A stretch of 64,000 nucleotides of DNA, from assembly GCA_965213885.1 (NCBI GenBank), contig OZ243919.1:2046001-2110000 (forward strand), in the 5' to 3' direction. Below, one piece after another: positions 16,704 to 24,655 of the stretch. Each line of letters starts with the position of its first letter. Within the stretch, counting starts at the first letter, position 1. The translations under genes were made by a program, and so were the position numbers. The DNA comes from VYFG01 sp965213885. Its GTDB lineage: Bacteria > Pseudomonadota > Gammaproteobacteria > Arenicellales > Poriferihabitantaceae. Under the pieces are notes generated by a model. That model worked only from the letters and a program-made list of their open reading frames with translations, had not been told where the DNA came from and made no database searches.

Positions 16704-17996
16704 TTAGAAAAGTCCAGCTTCCATTCGTGCAAACACCCTGCGGGCGGCATCGACCGTGGCCGAAATATCCTCCTCGGAATGCGCCGCGGAAACGAACCCG
16801 GCTTCGAATGCCGACGGTGCCAGATAGATTCCCTCCTCGAGCATACCGTGGAAGAACCGGTTGAACCGGTCTCCATCGCAGGCGCCGACATCGTCGAACC
16901 CCGTGACCGCAGGCCTGTCGGTGAAGAACAGGCCGAACATCGCGCCCACGCGGTTTGACCGCATCGGAATGCCCCGTTCCCCGGCCGCCTCCAGAATACC
17001 CTCCACCAGCTGCATCGTTCTTTGCTCCAGGGTCTGGTAGAAGCCCTGCGCCTCGGTACCGCGCAAGGTGGCAATCCCCGCAGCCATTGCCACGGGATTT
17101 CCCGACAGGGTTCCGGCCTGATAGACCCCCCCTTCCGGCGCCAGGTGGGCCATGATCTCCGCCCGGGCGCCGAACGCGCCCACCGGCATGCCCCCGCCGA
17201 TGATCTTGCCGAGGACCGTGATGTCTCCCGGTACGCCGTAGCGCCCCTGGGCACCCTGATATCCCACGCGAAAGCCGGTCATGACCTCGTCCATGATGAG
17301 CAGGCTGCCGTACCGATCACACAGGCTACGGAGCCCTTCGAGGAACCCCTCGACCGGGGGCACGCAGTTCATGTTGCCGGCTACCGGTTCGAGAATGACC
17401 GCTGCAACCGTGTCACCCACCGAATCAAAGATCCGCCGCACGGAGTCGAGGTCATTGTACCCGGCCGTCAGGGTGTCCTTGACCGTGTCCGCCGGAACCC
17501 CGGGGGAAGTGGGGACGCCGAGCGTCAGGGCACCGGAACCCGCCTTGACCAGGAGGCTGTCCGCGTGGCCGTGATAACAGCCCTCGAACTTGATAATCCT
17601 GTCCCGACCGGTGAATCCCCGGGCCAACCGGATCGCGCTCATGGTCGCCTCGGTGCCAGAATTCACCATGCGCACCTGTTCCACCCAGGGCAGTCGCCGG
17701 CAGATGAGTTCCGCCATTTCCGTCTCGATCATGGTGGGTGCACCGAAACTGAGGCCGTTCGCCGACCGCAGGGCCACCGCCGAAATCACGTCCGGGTGGG
17801 CATGCCCGAGAATCATCGGTCCCCAGGATCCCACGTAATCGATGTATCCAGTTCCATCCTCGGCAAAGACGCGGCTGCCCTTGGCCCTGCAGATGAACAC
17901 CGGGCTGCCGCCGACGGAGCGGAACGCCCGTACCGGGGAATTGACGCCTCCGGGTATGACCCGGCAGGCCTGTTGATAGAGTGTCTGATTCTGCAT
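16704..17996 (-). CDS. hemL: Glutamate-1-semialdehyde 2,1-aminomutase
   Basis: HemL converts glutamate-1-semialdehyde to 5-aminolevulinate, the C5-route entry to tetrapyrroles. This PLP enzyme of aminotransferase class III has 430 residues. Visible motifs are GGVNSPVRAF near the start, EATMSAIRLARGFTGR, the cofactor segment LIMDEVMTGFRVG, and the Schiff-base lysine in TVLGKIIGGGMPVGAFG at about residue 265, the same place as in characterised HemL. Length and both ends are intact. It is read toward parE. Confidence 0.97.
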   Translation of the reverse strand: MQNQTLYQQACRVIPGGVNSPVRAFRSVGGSPVFICRAKGSRVFAEDGTGYIDYVGSWGPMILGHAHPDVISAVALRSANGLSFGAPTMIETEMAELICRRLPWVEQVRMVNSGTEATMSAIRLARGFTGRDRIIKFEGCYHGHADSLLVKAGSGALTLGVPTSPGVPADTVKDTLTAGYNDLDSVRRIFDSVGDTVAAVILEPVAGNMNCVPPVEGFLEGLRSLCDRYGSLLIMDEVMTGFRVGYQGAQGRYGVPGDITVLGKIIGGGMPVGAFGARAEIMAHLAPEGGVYQAGTLSGNPVAMAAGIATLRGTEAQGFYQTLEQRTMQLVEGILEAAGERGIPMRSNRVGAMFGLFFTDRPAVTGFDDVGACDGDRFNRFFHGMLEEGIYLAPSAFEAGFVSAAHSEEDISATVDAARRVFARMEAGLF

Positions 17997-18047
17997 CTTT
18001 CCAGCTCGTCACTACTCATTCAGCGTCCTGGAACGGGGACAGAGAAT

Positions 18048-18971
18048 TCAGAATTCATGCCGCCCAAGCTCTTCAGCGCCCAGCATGAACAGTACCTGAT
18101 CATCGTTCCGCGTCGCCAGCCATGTGAAAGGCACCGACGGCCACCGGTTAAGGACGGCCTGTCCCGCACTCCCCGCCTCGACGATGAGCGAACCGCCGGG
18201 ATTCAGGTAGTCCCGGGCGGACTCCAGCAGCGGCGCGATGAAATCCAGTCCGTCCTCCCCGGCCTCCAGTCCCAGCCGGGGCTCGGCCAGGTACTCCGGG
18301 GGTAGTGTATCCATCCGACTTCTGGAAACATAGGGCGGATTGCACAGAATCAGATCGAAACGGCGGGCCATCCCCTCGAATCGGTCTCCCCGGTTGATCT
18401 CCACCCGGTCTGAAACCCCATGACGCTGAACGTTGAGCTCCGCCACGGCGAGCGCGTCCGCCGAGAAGTCGCTGAGCAGGACCCGGGCCCGGGGAAACGC
18501 CATTGCCGCGGCGATGCCGATGCACCCGTTGCCGCAGCACAGGTCAAGGATGGAACGGATGTCGCCGGACCATATCCATGGCTCGAAACGATCGGGTATC
18601 CATTCGGCGAAATAGGAGCGCGGCACCAGTACCCGCTCGTCGACGGTGAACCGGTACCCGGCAAACCAGGCCTCTCCGAGCAGGTATGCCAGCGGCCTGC
18701 GGCTGTTGATGCGTCGACGGATGAGATCTGCAACCGTCGCCCGCTCGTTTTCGGACAGTCGGTGCTCCCAATGGATCGCCGGTCCGTCCGGAGTCATCCC
18801 GCAGGCCCACAGCACCAGCCACGCCGCCTCGCCGGCGGCGTCATCAGTGCCGTGACCGAAGCAAAGACCACCCGACTCCAGGCGGTTCGCAGCCACGCCA
18901 ACGGCATCGGCAAGGCTGATCCCGTCCGCGAGTAGCGTTTCGGGGGGCTGATCTGCGGTCCCGGGAATCAT
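18048..18971 (-). CDS. prmB: Ribosomal protein L3 glutamine N5-methyltransferase
   Basis: PrmB methylates a glutamine of 50S protein uL3. The 307-residue protein has the PrmB N-terminal region (LESGGLCFGHGTDDAAGEA) and the substrate-domain segment ERVLVPRSYFAEWI. A class I SAM domain (ILDLCCGNGCIGIAAA) and the catalytic NPPY motif (LILCNPPYVSRSR) follow. The GHGTD and AWFAGY features separate PrmB from PrmC. ATG 18971 lies after the rpmE terminator; the longer open frame to 19049 would read through that hairpin and the rpmE end and is rejected. Confidence 0.93.
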   Translation of the reverse strand: MIPGTADQPPETLLADGISLADAVGVAANRLESGGLCFGHGTDDAAGEAAWLVLWACGMTPDGPAIHWEHRLSENERATVADLIRRRINSRRPLAYLLGEAWFAGYRFTVDERVLVPRSYFAEWIPDRFEPWIWSGDIRSILDLCCGNGCIGIAAAMAFPRARVLLSDFSADALAVAELNVQRHGVSDRVEINRGDRFEGMARRFDLILCNPPYVSRSRMDTLPPEYLAEPRLGLEAGEDGLDFIAPLLESARDYLNPGGSLIVEAGSAGQAVLNRWPSVPFTWLATRNDDQVLFMLGAEELGRHEF

Positions 18972-18998
18972 GGGGCTGATGCCGGGCCGGGGTCCATG

Positions 18999-19021
18999 AA
19001 AAAGGCGCCCTGCAGGCGCCT
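18999..19021 (-). terminator. Rho-independent terminator after rpmE
   Basis: Read on the minus strand, AGGCGCC, a 5-base loop and GGCGCCT form a 7-bp perfect stem followed by TTTTT (plus strand A18999-A19003). It begins about 25 bp after the rpmE stop and lies just before the prmB start, so it should end rpmE transcription and partly insulate prmB. Confidence 0.85.
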
Positions 19022-19045
19022 GTTTCATGGGATTCCCCGGCCCGC

Positions 19046-19249
19046 TCACTTTCTGTTGTAACGGGCCTGGAACCTACCGACCCGACCTGCGGTATCCACC
19101 ACCTTCTGCTTCCCGGTGTAGAAGGGATGGCAGGACGAGCAAATCTCGATGTGGAGGTCCTTTCCCAGCGTGGACCGGGTCTGGAAGCTGTTCCCGCAGG
19201 CACAGGTCACCGTGATTGCACTGTATTCCGGATGAATGCCTGATTTCAT
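19046..19249 (-). CDS. rpmE: 50S ribosomal protein bL31 (zinc-binding form)
   Basis: A 67-residue bL31 with the complete zinc ribbon: C16-x-C18 (TCACGNSF) and C37-x2-C40 (ICSSCHPFYTGKQK). Presence of all four ligands marks the primary, zinc-containing paralogue rather than the zinc-free RpmE2 type. MKSGIHPEY is the family start, which fixes ATG 19249 although the frame is open to 19327. It lies between rho and prmB. Confidence 0.97.
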   Translation of the reverse strand: MKSGIHPEYSAITVTCACGNSFQTRSTLGKDLHIEICSSCHPFYTGKQKVVDTAGRVGRFQARYNRK

Positions 19250-19383
19250 GTCTGTCTCCTGGAACGAGGACGGCGCCGCCAAGTGGATTGCCGGGCAGGG
19301 TCGCGATGGTAGTGAAATATCCCGCACGATTCAAGGGGAAATCATGCGCCAAGGACACCCGCGCCGGCCGATGCCGGGAGCCG

Positions 19384-20727
19384 TCACCGGTTCATCGACT
19401 TGATGAACTCCGCGTTGTTCTTGGTGGCCTTCAGCTTGTCGATCAGGAACTCCACTGCCTGCAGGTCATCCATGGGATGCAGCAGTTTGCGCAGCAGCCA
19501 GATCTTCTGCAGTTCCGCGGGGGCCGTCAGCAGTTCTTCCCGGCGAGTGCCGGAACGGTTGATGTTCATCGCCGGATACACCCGTTTCTCCGCGATCCGG
19601 CGATCGAGGTGGATTTCCATGTTGCCGGTGCCCTTGAATTCCTCATAAATCACGTCGTCCATCTTGGATCCGGTGTCGATCAGCGCCGTAGCGAGAATGG
19701 TCAGACTGCCCCCCTCCTCGATATGTCGAGCCGCGCCGAAGAAGCGCTTCGGCCGCTGCAGTGCATTGGCGTCCACACCGCCAGTGAGCACCTTGCCGGA
19801 AGCCGGCGCCACCGTGTTGTAGGCTCGCGCCAGCCGGGTGATGGAGTCCAGCAGAATCACGACGTCTTTCTTGTGCTCCACCAGTCGCTTGGCTTTCTCG
19901 ATCACCATTTCGGCCACCTGGACATGGCGGGCTGCAGGCTCGTCGAAGGTGCTGGAGACGACCTCCCCGCGCACGGTTCGCTGCATTTCCGTCACCTCCT
20001 CCGGCCGTTCGTCGATCAGCAGCACCATCAGCATCACCTCCGGGTTCATCCTGGTGATGGATTGCGCCATCTGCTGAAGCATCACGGTTTTCCCGGTCTT
20101 CGGTGCCGACACGATGAGACCCCGCTGTCCCTTGCCGATGGGGGCGATCAGGTCGATCACCCGGCCGGTCAGATCCTCGCTGGATCCGTTCTCACGCTCC
20201 AGAATCAAGCGCTCGTCGGGGTGCAGGGGAGTCAGGTTCTCGAACAGGATCTTCTTCTTCGCCTCCTCCGGCGTCTGGAAATTGATCTGTTCGACTTTCA
20301 GCAATGCGAAATAGCGTTCCGAATCCTTGGGTGGGCGGATCAGTCCCGAAACGGTATCCCCGGTGCGCAATCCGAACCGCCGGATCTGGCTTGGCGACAT
20401 GTAGATGTCATCGGGGCCGGCCAGGTAGGAAGATGAGGCGGACCGAAGAAAACCGAAGCCGTCCTGCAGGATCTCCACCACGCCCTCGCCCATGACTCTT
20501 TGGCCCTTGCGGGCCTGGGCCTTCAGTATGGCGAAGATCTGGTCCTGCTTGCGCAGCCTGGTGATGTTGTCGAGATTCAGTTCACGGGCCAGTTCCGCCA
20601 GTTCGATGGGCTTTTTCTCTTTCAGTTCCGTGAGACTGATCGGCGGCACCTCATGGAATTCCGGCGGGAGAGGCTGTCTTGAGGGATTGCGGGGTGCCTT
20701 GGGTTTGGCTTCTGGGCTGATAGACAT
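19384..20727 (-). CDS. rho: Transcription termination factor Rho
   Basis: Rho is the hexameric RNA-dependent ATPase that terminates transcription. The 447-residue protein has a roughly 28-residue Pro-rich N-terminal extension, the Rho-N helical domain (SLTELKEKKPIELAELAREL), the cold-shock-like RNA-binding domain (GFGFLRSASSSYLAGPDDIY), Walker A SAPKTGKT and Walker B VVILLDSITRLARAYN. The Q/R-loop region GTGNMEIHLDRR is also present. The insertion between the gene start and Rho-N is longer than in E. coli. It follows trxA by about 300 bp, the conserved gammaproteobacterial order. Confidence 0.97.
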   Translation of the reverse strand: MSISPEAKPKAPRNPSRQPLPPEFHEVPPISLTELKEKKPIELAELARELNLDNITRLRKQDQIFAILKAQARKGQRVMGEGVVEILQDGFGFLRSASSSYLAGPDDIYMSPSQIRRFGLRTGDTVSGLIRPPKDSERYFALLKVEQINFQTPEEAKKKILFENLTPLHPDERLILERENGSSEDLTGRVIDLIAPIGKGQRGLIVSAPKTGKTVMLQQMAQSITRMNPEVMLMVLLIDERPEEVTEMQRTVRGEVVSSTFDEPAARHVQVAEMVIEKAKRLVEHKKDVVILLDSITRLARAYNTVAPASGKVLTGGVDANALQRPKRFFGAARHIEEGGSLTILATALIDTGSKMDDVIYEEFKGTGNMEIHLDRRIAEKRVYPAMNINRSGTRREELLTAPAELQKIWLLRKLLHPMDDLQAVEFLIDKLKATKNNAEFIKSMNR

Positions 20728-21025
20728 GGGGGAGAAAGTCTGTGTTAATAGGTGCGCTGAACCTTGCGCTCACTGAGTTGGGACACTTGGCAGGTTATCC
20801 CGGGATACCTGACGCCAGAAAACTTCTGGAGCAGTCTGAACGACTGCGAGGAGGATGCGGTATGTGAATAATAATGCCGTAAGGGGCAGATGTCCAGCAC
20901 CGGAACAAAAGCCACGGGGCCCAGCCTGCCCGAGATCGCTGCTCCGCCGGACCCGGAACATGGAATGCGTGGCCGGGTCCGCGCATTCCGGGCCGCCCCT
21001 GCATGGGGCGGATGCGCCCGCTAGT
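20728..21025 (-). promoter_or_regulatory. rho leader region
   Basis: This 298-bp interval lies between the trxA stop and the rho start. No gene is supported in it. In relatives the rho leader is a site of Rho autoregulation; position and length are compatible with that, but no specific C-rich rut pattern was verified. A strong hairpin (separate entry) lies at its trxA-proximal end. Confidence 0.35.
20993..21011 (-). terminator. GC-rich hairpin just after trxA
   Basis: CCGCCCC, loop TGCAT and GGGGCGG form a perfect 7-bp GC stem 14 bp beyond the trxA stop. Flanking GCGCAT/ATGCGC can extend it with an internal loop. No T-run follows on either strand, so it may act as an mRNA 3' stabiliser or a pause element rather than a classical terminator. 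Confidence 0.45.
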
Positions 21026-21367
21026 TCATGATGCGGCGGATTCGACGTTGCTTTCGATAAATGCCGCAAGCTGCGACTTCGATACCGCTCCTACTTTTGT
21101 GGCTTCGACATTCCCGTCCTTGAACAGCATCAGGGTGGGAATGCCGCGGATGCCGAATTTCGGAGGTGTTTCCGGATTGTCATCAATGTTAAGCTTGGCA
21201 ATTTTCAACCTGCCGCCATATTCTTCGGCAAGTTCGTCCAGGATTGGCGCGATCATCTTGCAGGGTCCGCACCATTCCGCCCAGTAGTCTATCAGCACGG
21301 GGCCTTCTGCATTCAACACTTCATCGGCGAAGGACTCATCGCTAACGTGCACGATTTTGTTGGACAT
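21026..21367 (-). CDS. trxA: Thioredoxin 1
   Basis: This 113-residue thioredoxin is a general cytoplasmic dithiol reductant. The redox motif is W32-C33-G-P-C36 in DYWAEWCGPCKMIAPILDEL. The cis-proline loop GIRGIPTLMLFKDG and the buried aspartate (Asp27) are present. MSNKIVHVSDESF aligns with E. coli TrxA's first residues, fixing ATG 21367 rather than the frame start at 21409. It is transcribed toward rho and away from rhlB, the same order as E. coli rhlB-trxA-rho. Confidence 0.97.
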   Translation of the reverse strand: MSNKIVHVSDESFADEVLNAEGPVLIDYWAEWCGPCKMIAPILDELAEEYGGRLKIAKLNIDDNPETPPKFGIRGIPTLMLFKDGNVEATKVGAVSKSQLAAFIESNVESAAS

Positions 21368-21400
21368 GTGGTCTGTATGGGGATAGGGGTGAACCGTCGT

Positions 21401-21429
21401 AATATGCAATCATCGGATTATTGAATCAA
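21401..21429 (-). promoter_or_regulatory. Likely sigma-70 promoter of trxA
   Basis: On the minus strand TTGATT (plus 21424-21429), a 17-bp spacer and CATATT (plus 21401-21406) form a reasonable -35/-10 pair. The -10 ends about 33 bp upstream of the trxA start, in the 116-bp divergent gap with rhlB. Confidence 0.5.
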
Positions 21430-21483
21430 GGCTTTTCGCCCAAATTATTTCTTGCCCGCCTGTAATGCGGGCGGACCACGAGA

Positions 21484-23061
21484 ATGACGGAAAAACATCT
21501 TACAGATCATAAATTTACAGAATTCACACTGGATGAGCGACTGCTTCGCGGTCTGGCAGAAGCTGGGTTCGAATACTGTACACCGATCCAGGCGCAGTCG
21601 CTGCCGCATGCCCTGGACGGCACGGATGTGGCGGGGCAGGCCAAAACCGGAACCGGCAAGACCATCGCGTTTCTGCTTGCCTGCTGCCACCGGCTGCTGA
21701 CCCGGGAACCGCTGCCGGGATACCGGCAGGGCGAACCCCGAGCCCTGATTCTTGCACCCACGCGGGAATTGGCCATCCAGATACACAAGGATGCGCTGCT
21801 GCTCGGCCGGTTTACCGGGCTGTCCATCGGCCTGATCTATGGCGGTACCGGCTACGAGCAGCAAAAGAACATGCTTTCGGGGAACAACGACATCCTGGTC
21901 GGCACCCCGGGACGCCTGATCGACTTCTACCGCCAGAACCTGTTCTCTCTCAAGCATGCGGACGTTGCCATACTGGACGAGGCGGACCGGATGTTTGACC
22001 TCGGATTCATCAAGGATATCCGCTATCTGCTGCGCCGGATGCCGTCTGCAGACCAGAGGCTGAACCTGCTCTTTTCCGCAACCTTGTCCTATCGGGTGAT
22101 GGAACTGGCCTTTGAGCACATGAACAATCCGATGGAAATCAAGGTGGACAGCGACGAGGTGATTGCCGACAAGGTCGTGGAAACCAGCTACTACCCCAGC
22201 GACGAGGAAAAGCTGCCGCTGCTGGTCAACCAGTTGAAACAGATCCCTTCCGACCGGGTGCTCGTCTTCGTCAATACCCGCCATGCCGCGGAAGATGTCG
22301 CCAATACATTGCTCGCCAACGGAATCGAAAGTGCAACCCTGTCCGGCGATGTCCCCCAGAACAAGAGGGAAAAGCTGCTGACTCAATTCAAGGAGGGGGA
22401 AAAGCGGGTCCTGGTAGCCACCGACGTCGCCGCCCGCGGCCTGCATATCCCCTCAGTTGGTCATGTGATCAACTACGACCTGCCCCAGGACGCGGAAGAC
22501 TACGTTCACCGCATTGGCAGGACAGCCAGGGCCGGTGCCAGCGGTGAGGCCATCAGCTTCATCTGCGAAAAATATGCGTATTCGATCATGGAGATCGAGG
22601 AGTTCATCGGTCACAGCCTGCCGAAGAATCCCATCGACCCTTCCATGCTCGCCCCCATCCAGGCGACGCCCCGCCGCCGGGCCCGGGATCGCGGCAGACC
22701 GGGTTCCAGCCGGGAACAGCAGCGGGAGGCGCGCGGTAAATCACCCCGCGGAACGGGCGGTCAGAAGCGGTCCGGACCACGGGAAAACCCGGTGGACCAC
22801 GCCCGCGCGGACAAACCGGGTATCGCTGCACCCGCAACCGCCCGGACCAGCCCGGTGGATCCCATCCGCGCAGACAAACCGGAGTCCGCCAGCAAGACAC
22901 CATCCGGACATGCAGACAAGCTCGCCCCGACCGGTACCACGCCGGAATTGCCGAAGCAGCAGAAGACCGCCTGGGAAGTCCCCCTCGGGGAAAAGGAAAT
23001 GCAGCAACCGCAAAACCAGCGCTTCAGCCGGCGATTCGGGGAGGTTCCCGCCATCGGCTGA
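21484..23061 (+). CDS. rhlB: DEAD-box ATP-dependent RNA helicase RhlB
   Basis: RhlB unwinds RNA for RNase E in the degradosome. The 525-residue protein has the Q motif (EYCTPIQAQSLP), motif I AKTGTGKT, motif Ia PTRELAIQ, motif II DEAD (ILDEADRMFDLG), motif III SATL, and motifs V-VI TDVAARGLHIP and HRIGRTARAG. The FIKDIRYLLRRMP region is RhlB-like. After about residue 390 comes a long, low-complexity Arg/Pro/Ala-rich tail of about 135 residues with two similar segments (DHARADKP and DPIRADKP), longer than in E. coli. Position next to trxA-rho supports rhlB over other DEAD-box paralogues. It is convergent with the giant adhesin gene. Confidence 0.95.
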   Translation: MTEKHLTDHKFTEFTLDERLLRGLAEAGFEYCTPIQAQSLPHALDGTDVAGQAKTGTGKTIAFLLACCHRLLTREPLPGYRQGEPRALILAPTRELAIQIHKDALLLGRFTGLSIGLIYGGTGYEQQKNMLSGNNDILVGTPGRLIDFYRQNLFSLKHADVAILDEADRMFDLGFIKDIRYLLRRMPSADQRLNLLFSATLSYRVMELAFEHMNNPMEIKVDSDEVIADKVVETSYYPSDEEKLPLLVNQLKQIPSDRVLVFVNTRHAAEDVANTLLANGIESATLSGDVPQNKREKLLTQFKEGEKRVLVATDVAARGLHIPSVGHVINYDLPQDAEDYVHRIGRTARAGASGEAISFICEKYAYSIMEIEEFIGHSLPKNPIDPSMLAPIQATPRRRARDRGRPGSSREQQREARGKSPRGTGGQKRSGPRENPVDHARADKPGIAAPATARTSPVDPIRADKPESASKTPSGHADKLAPTGTTPELPKQQKTAWEVPLGEKEMQQPQNQRFSRRFGEVPAIG

Positions 23062-23109
23062 CTGCTGCCCACCCCCATGGACTGGGACTGGTCTCGGACA
23101 CAGCCGGGG

Positions 23110-23126
23110 TAACCGGATTACGGTTA
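23110..23126. terminator. Weak bidirectional hairpin between rhlB and the giant adhesin gene
   Basis: TAACCG, loop GATTA and CGGTTA form a 6-bp stem in the 74-bp convergent gap. It has no T-tract on either side. It is the only inverted repeat noticed there and could serve both genes, but the evidence is positional. Confidence 0.3.
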
Positions 23127-23135
23127 GCCTGATGC

Positions 23136-24655
23136 TCACCAGCGCGCGCTGATCTCGAACCCGAGGGTATGCTCCGGTCCGGCTCCGTCGCTTTCCCTTC
23201 GTGTCGCCTTCAGCCCGAAGGAGAAATCGGGTGCATTCCTTGCCGGCGTGAGCCGCCAGCCGAGGCTGGAGTCGCGCGCACCGGTGGCGAGACCGAGGCC
23301 CATATGCGGGCTGCTGATGAAGCGCCCCGAAAAGGCCGGGAAACCATATGCCCCCTCGGCAGACCAGCGACTCCCGGAGGTCGATCCGGAGCCCGTGCGG
23401 TCACTCAGCGGATCGGCCTGGAACAGCGCGTCGAGCCCGCCCTCAGCCTGTCCGCCCCAGTCCTGGCGCAGCGCGAAGGACAGGCCTCGTTCCGAGGCCG
23501 GGTCGGGATCGAAGGCGAGTGAGGTCGCGAAGCCCCGGTTCTCCAGTTCTCCCGCGTCATGCGCCACAAGCGCCCGACCCGAAAAGTCGAGCGAGAGGCC
23601 GAGACGTGGGTCCATCCAGGTGATGCCGCCGCCGAGCTCCACCCCGAAGCCGGTCTCGGCATCGCCGCCGTCATGGCGCATGCCCATTTCCAGCTTTGGC
23701 GTGATGCTGGCATCGCCCTCCAGTGGCACCTTCCAGCTGCCCTCCAAACCAAGCCTGAGCCGCGTCACATTGGACTCCGACGCCGCAAGCCCGCGTGTCT
23801 TCTCCGAGGAGGTCCCGGCCCACAGCGCGTCCGAGACCAGCGCCAGTGCCGGGCCGCCTGCCCCGGACCCAGACTCCGATCCAGGGCTCTCCTTCGTTGG
23901 CAGCAGGTCGCCGCGCAGGCCCAGGGACGCCATACTCCACGAGATGTCCGACTTCAGCATCTCGCCCAGCTCGGGTTTGAGCATTACCTCGCCTACGCCG
24001 TGGCCGAGCGCGCCCCAGAGCTTCACACGTTCCGAAGCCTGCAGGGTCAGATAGGGAATCGCCGCCGTCAGCGTGGCCTCCACCTTCCCGCCGGCCCCGC
24101 GCACCGATCCAGAGCCTGCCCCGGACTCCGATCCGGGATCGGCATAACTGCCCCCGCCCTTGCCGCTGCTCCGCATCAGCGCCATGCCGGCCAGCCATCG
24201 ATCCCGCGCATAGTCCGCGCCCAGCATCGCCGTCATCGCCTCACCGTCGAGCGAGAAGCGGCCTTCCCGGCCATCGAAGCCCGATTGCGCCGCCCGGCCC
24301 CAGAAGGCGAGGTTGCCGCCAGTGGCGTCCCGCTCTCCCGTCAGCGTGAAACGGCTGCTGAGCAACAGGTCCCGCCCGGAAAGTGTCCGTGACCTGTCGG
24401 CTGCCCGCTCATCGCCGAACAGCCGGTCGATGTCGGACAGGGACAGCCGGGCGCGCTCCGACAGGCTTGTCCCGGACAATGAGCCGTGTGGGGACGCCGC
24501 CCCGAACCCGGTGGAGCCACCGAAGGACAGGGCCTGCCCGGCGACCATGCCCTGCATGCCGGCCGTCCGCGGCGCCGCGATACGTCCGGCAATGCCGTCC
24601 AGCGCCTGCTCGGCGACAGCGCGCCCGAAGCGGCCCAGCCAGGCCGCCGGCATCG
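23136..24655 (-). other. Autotransporter beta-barrel domain of the giant adhesin
   Basis: This is about 505 codons at the 3' end of the giant gene. It starts with a linker (PAAWLGRFGRAVAEQALDGI) that probably forms the helix threading the pore. Alternating amphipathic strands then run to the C-terminal signature ending in W. Internal Gly/Ser-rich loops (SESGAGSGS, SESGSGAGG) look like extracellular or periplasmic turns. The architecture matches the autotransporter barrel family by pattern only. Confidence 0.8.
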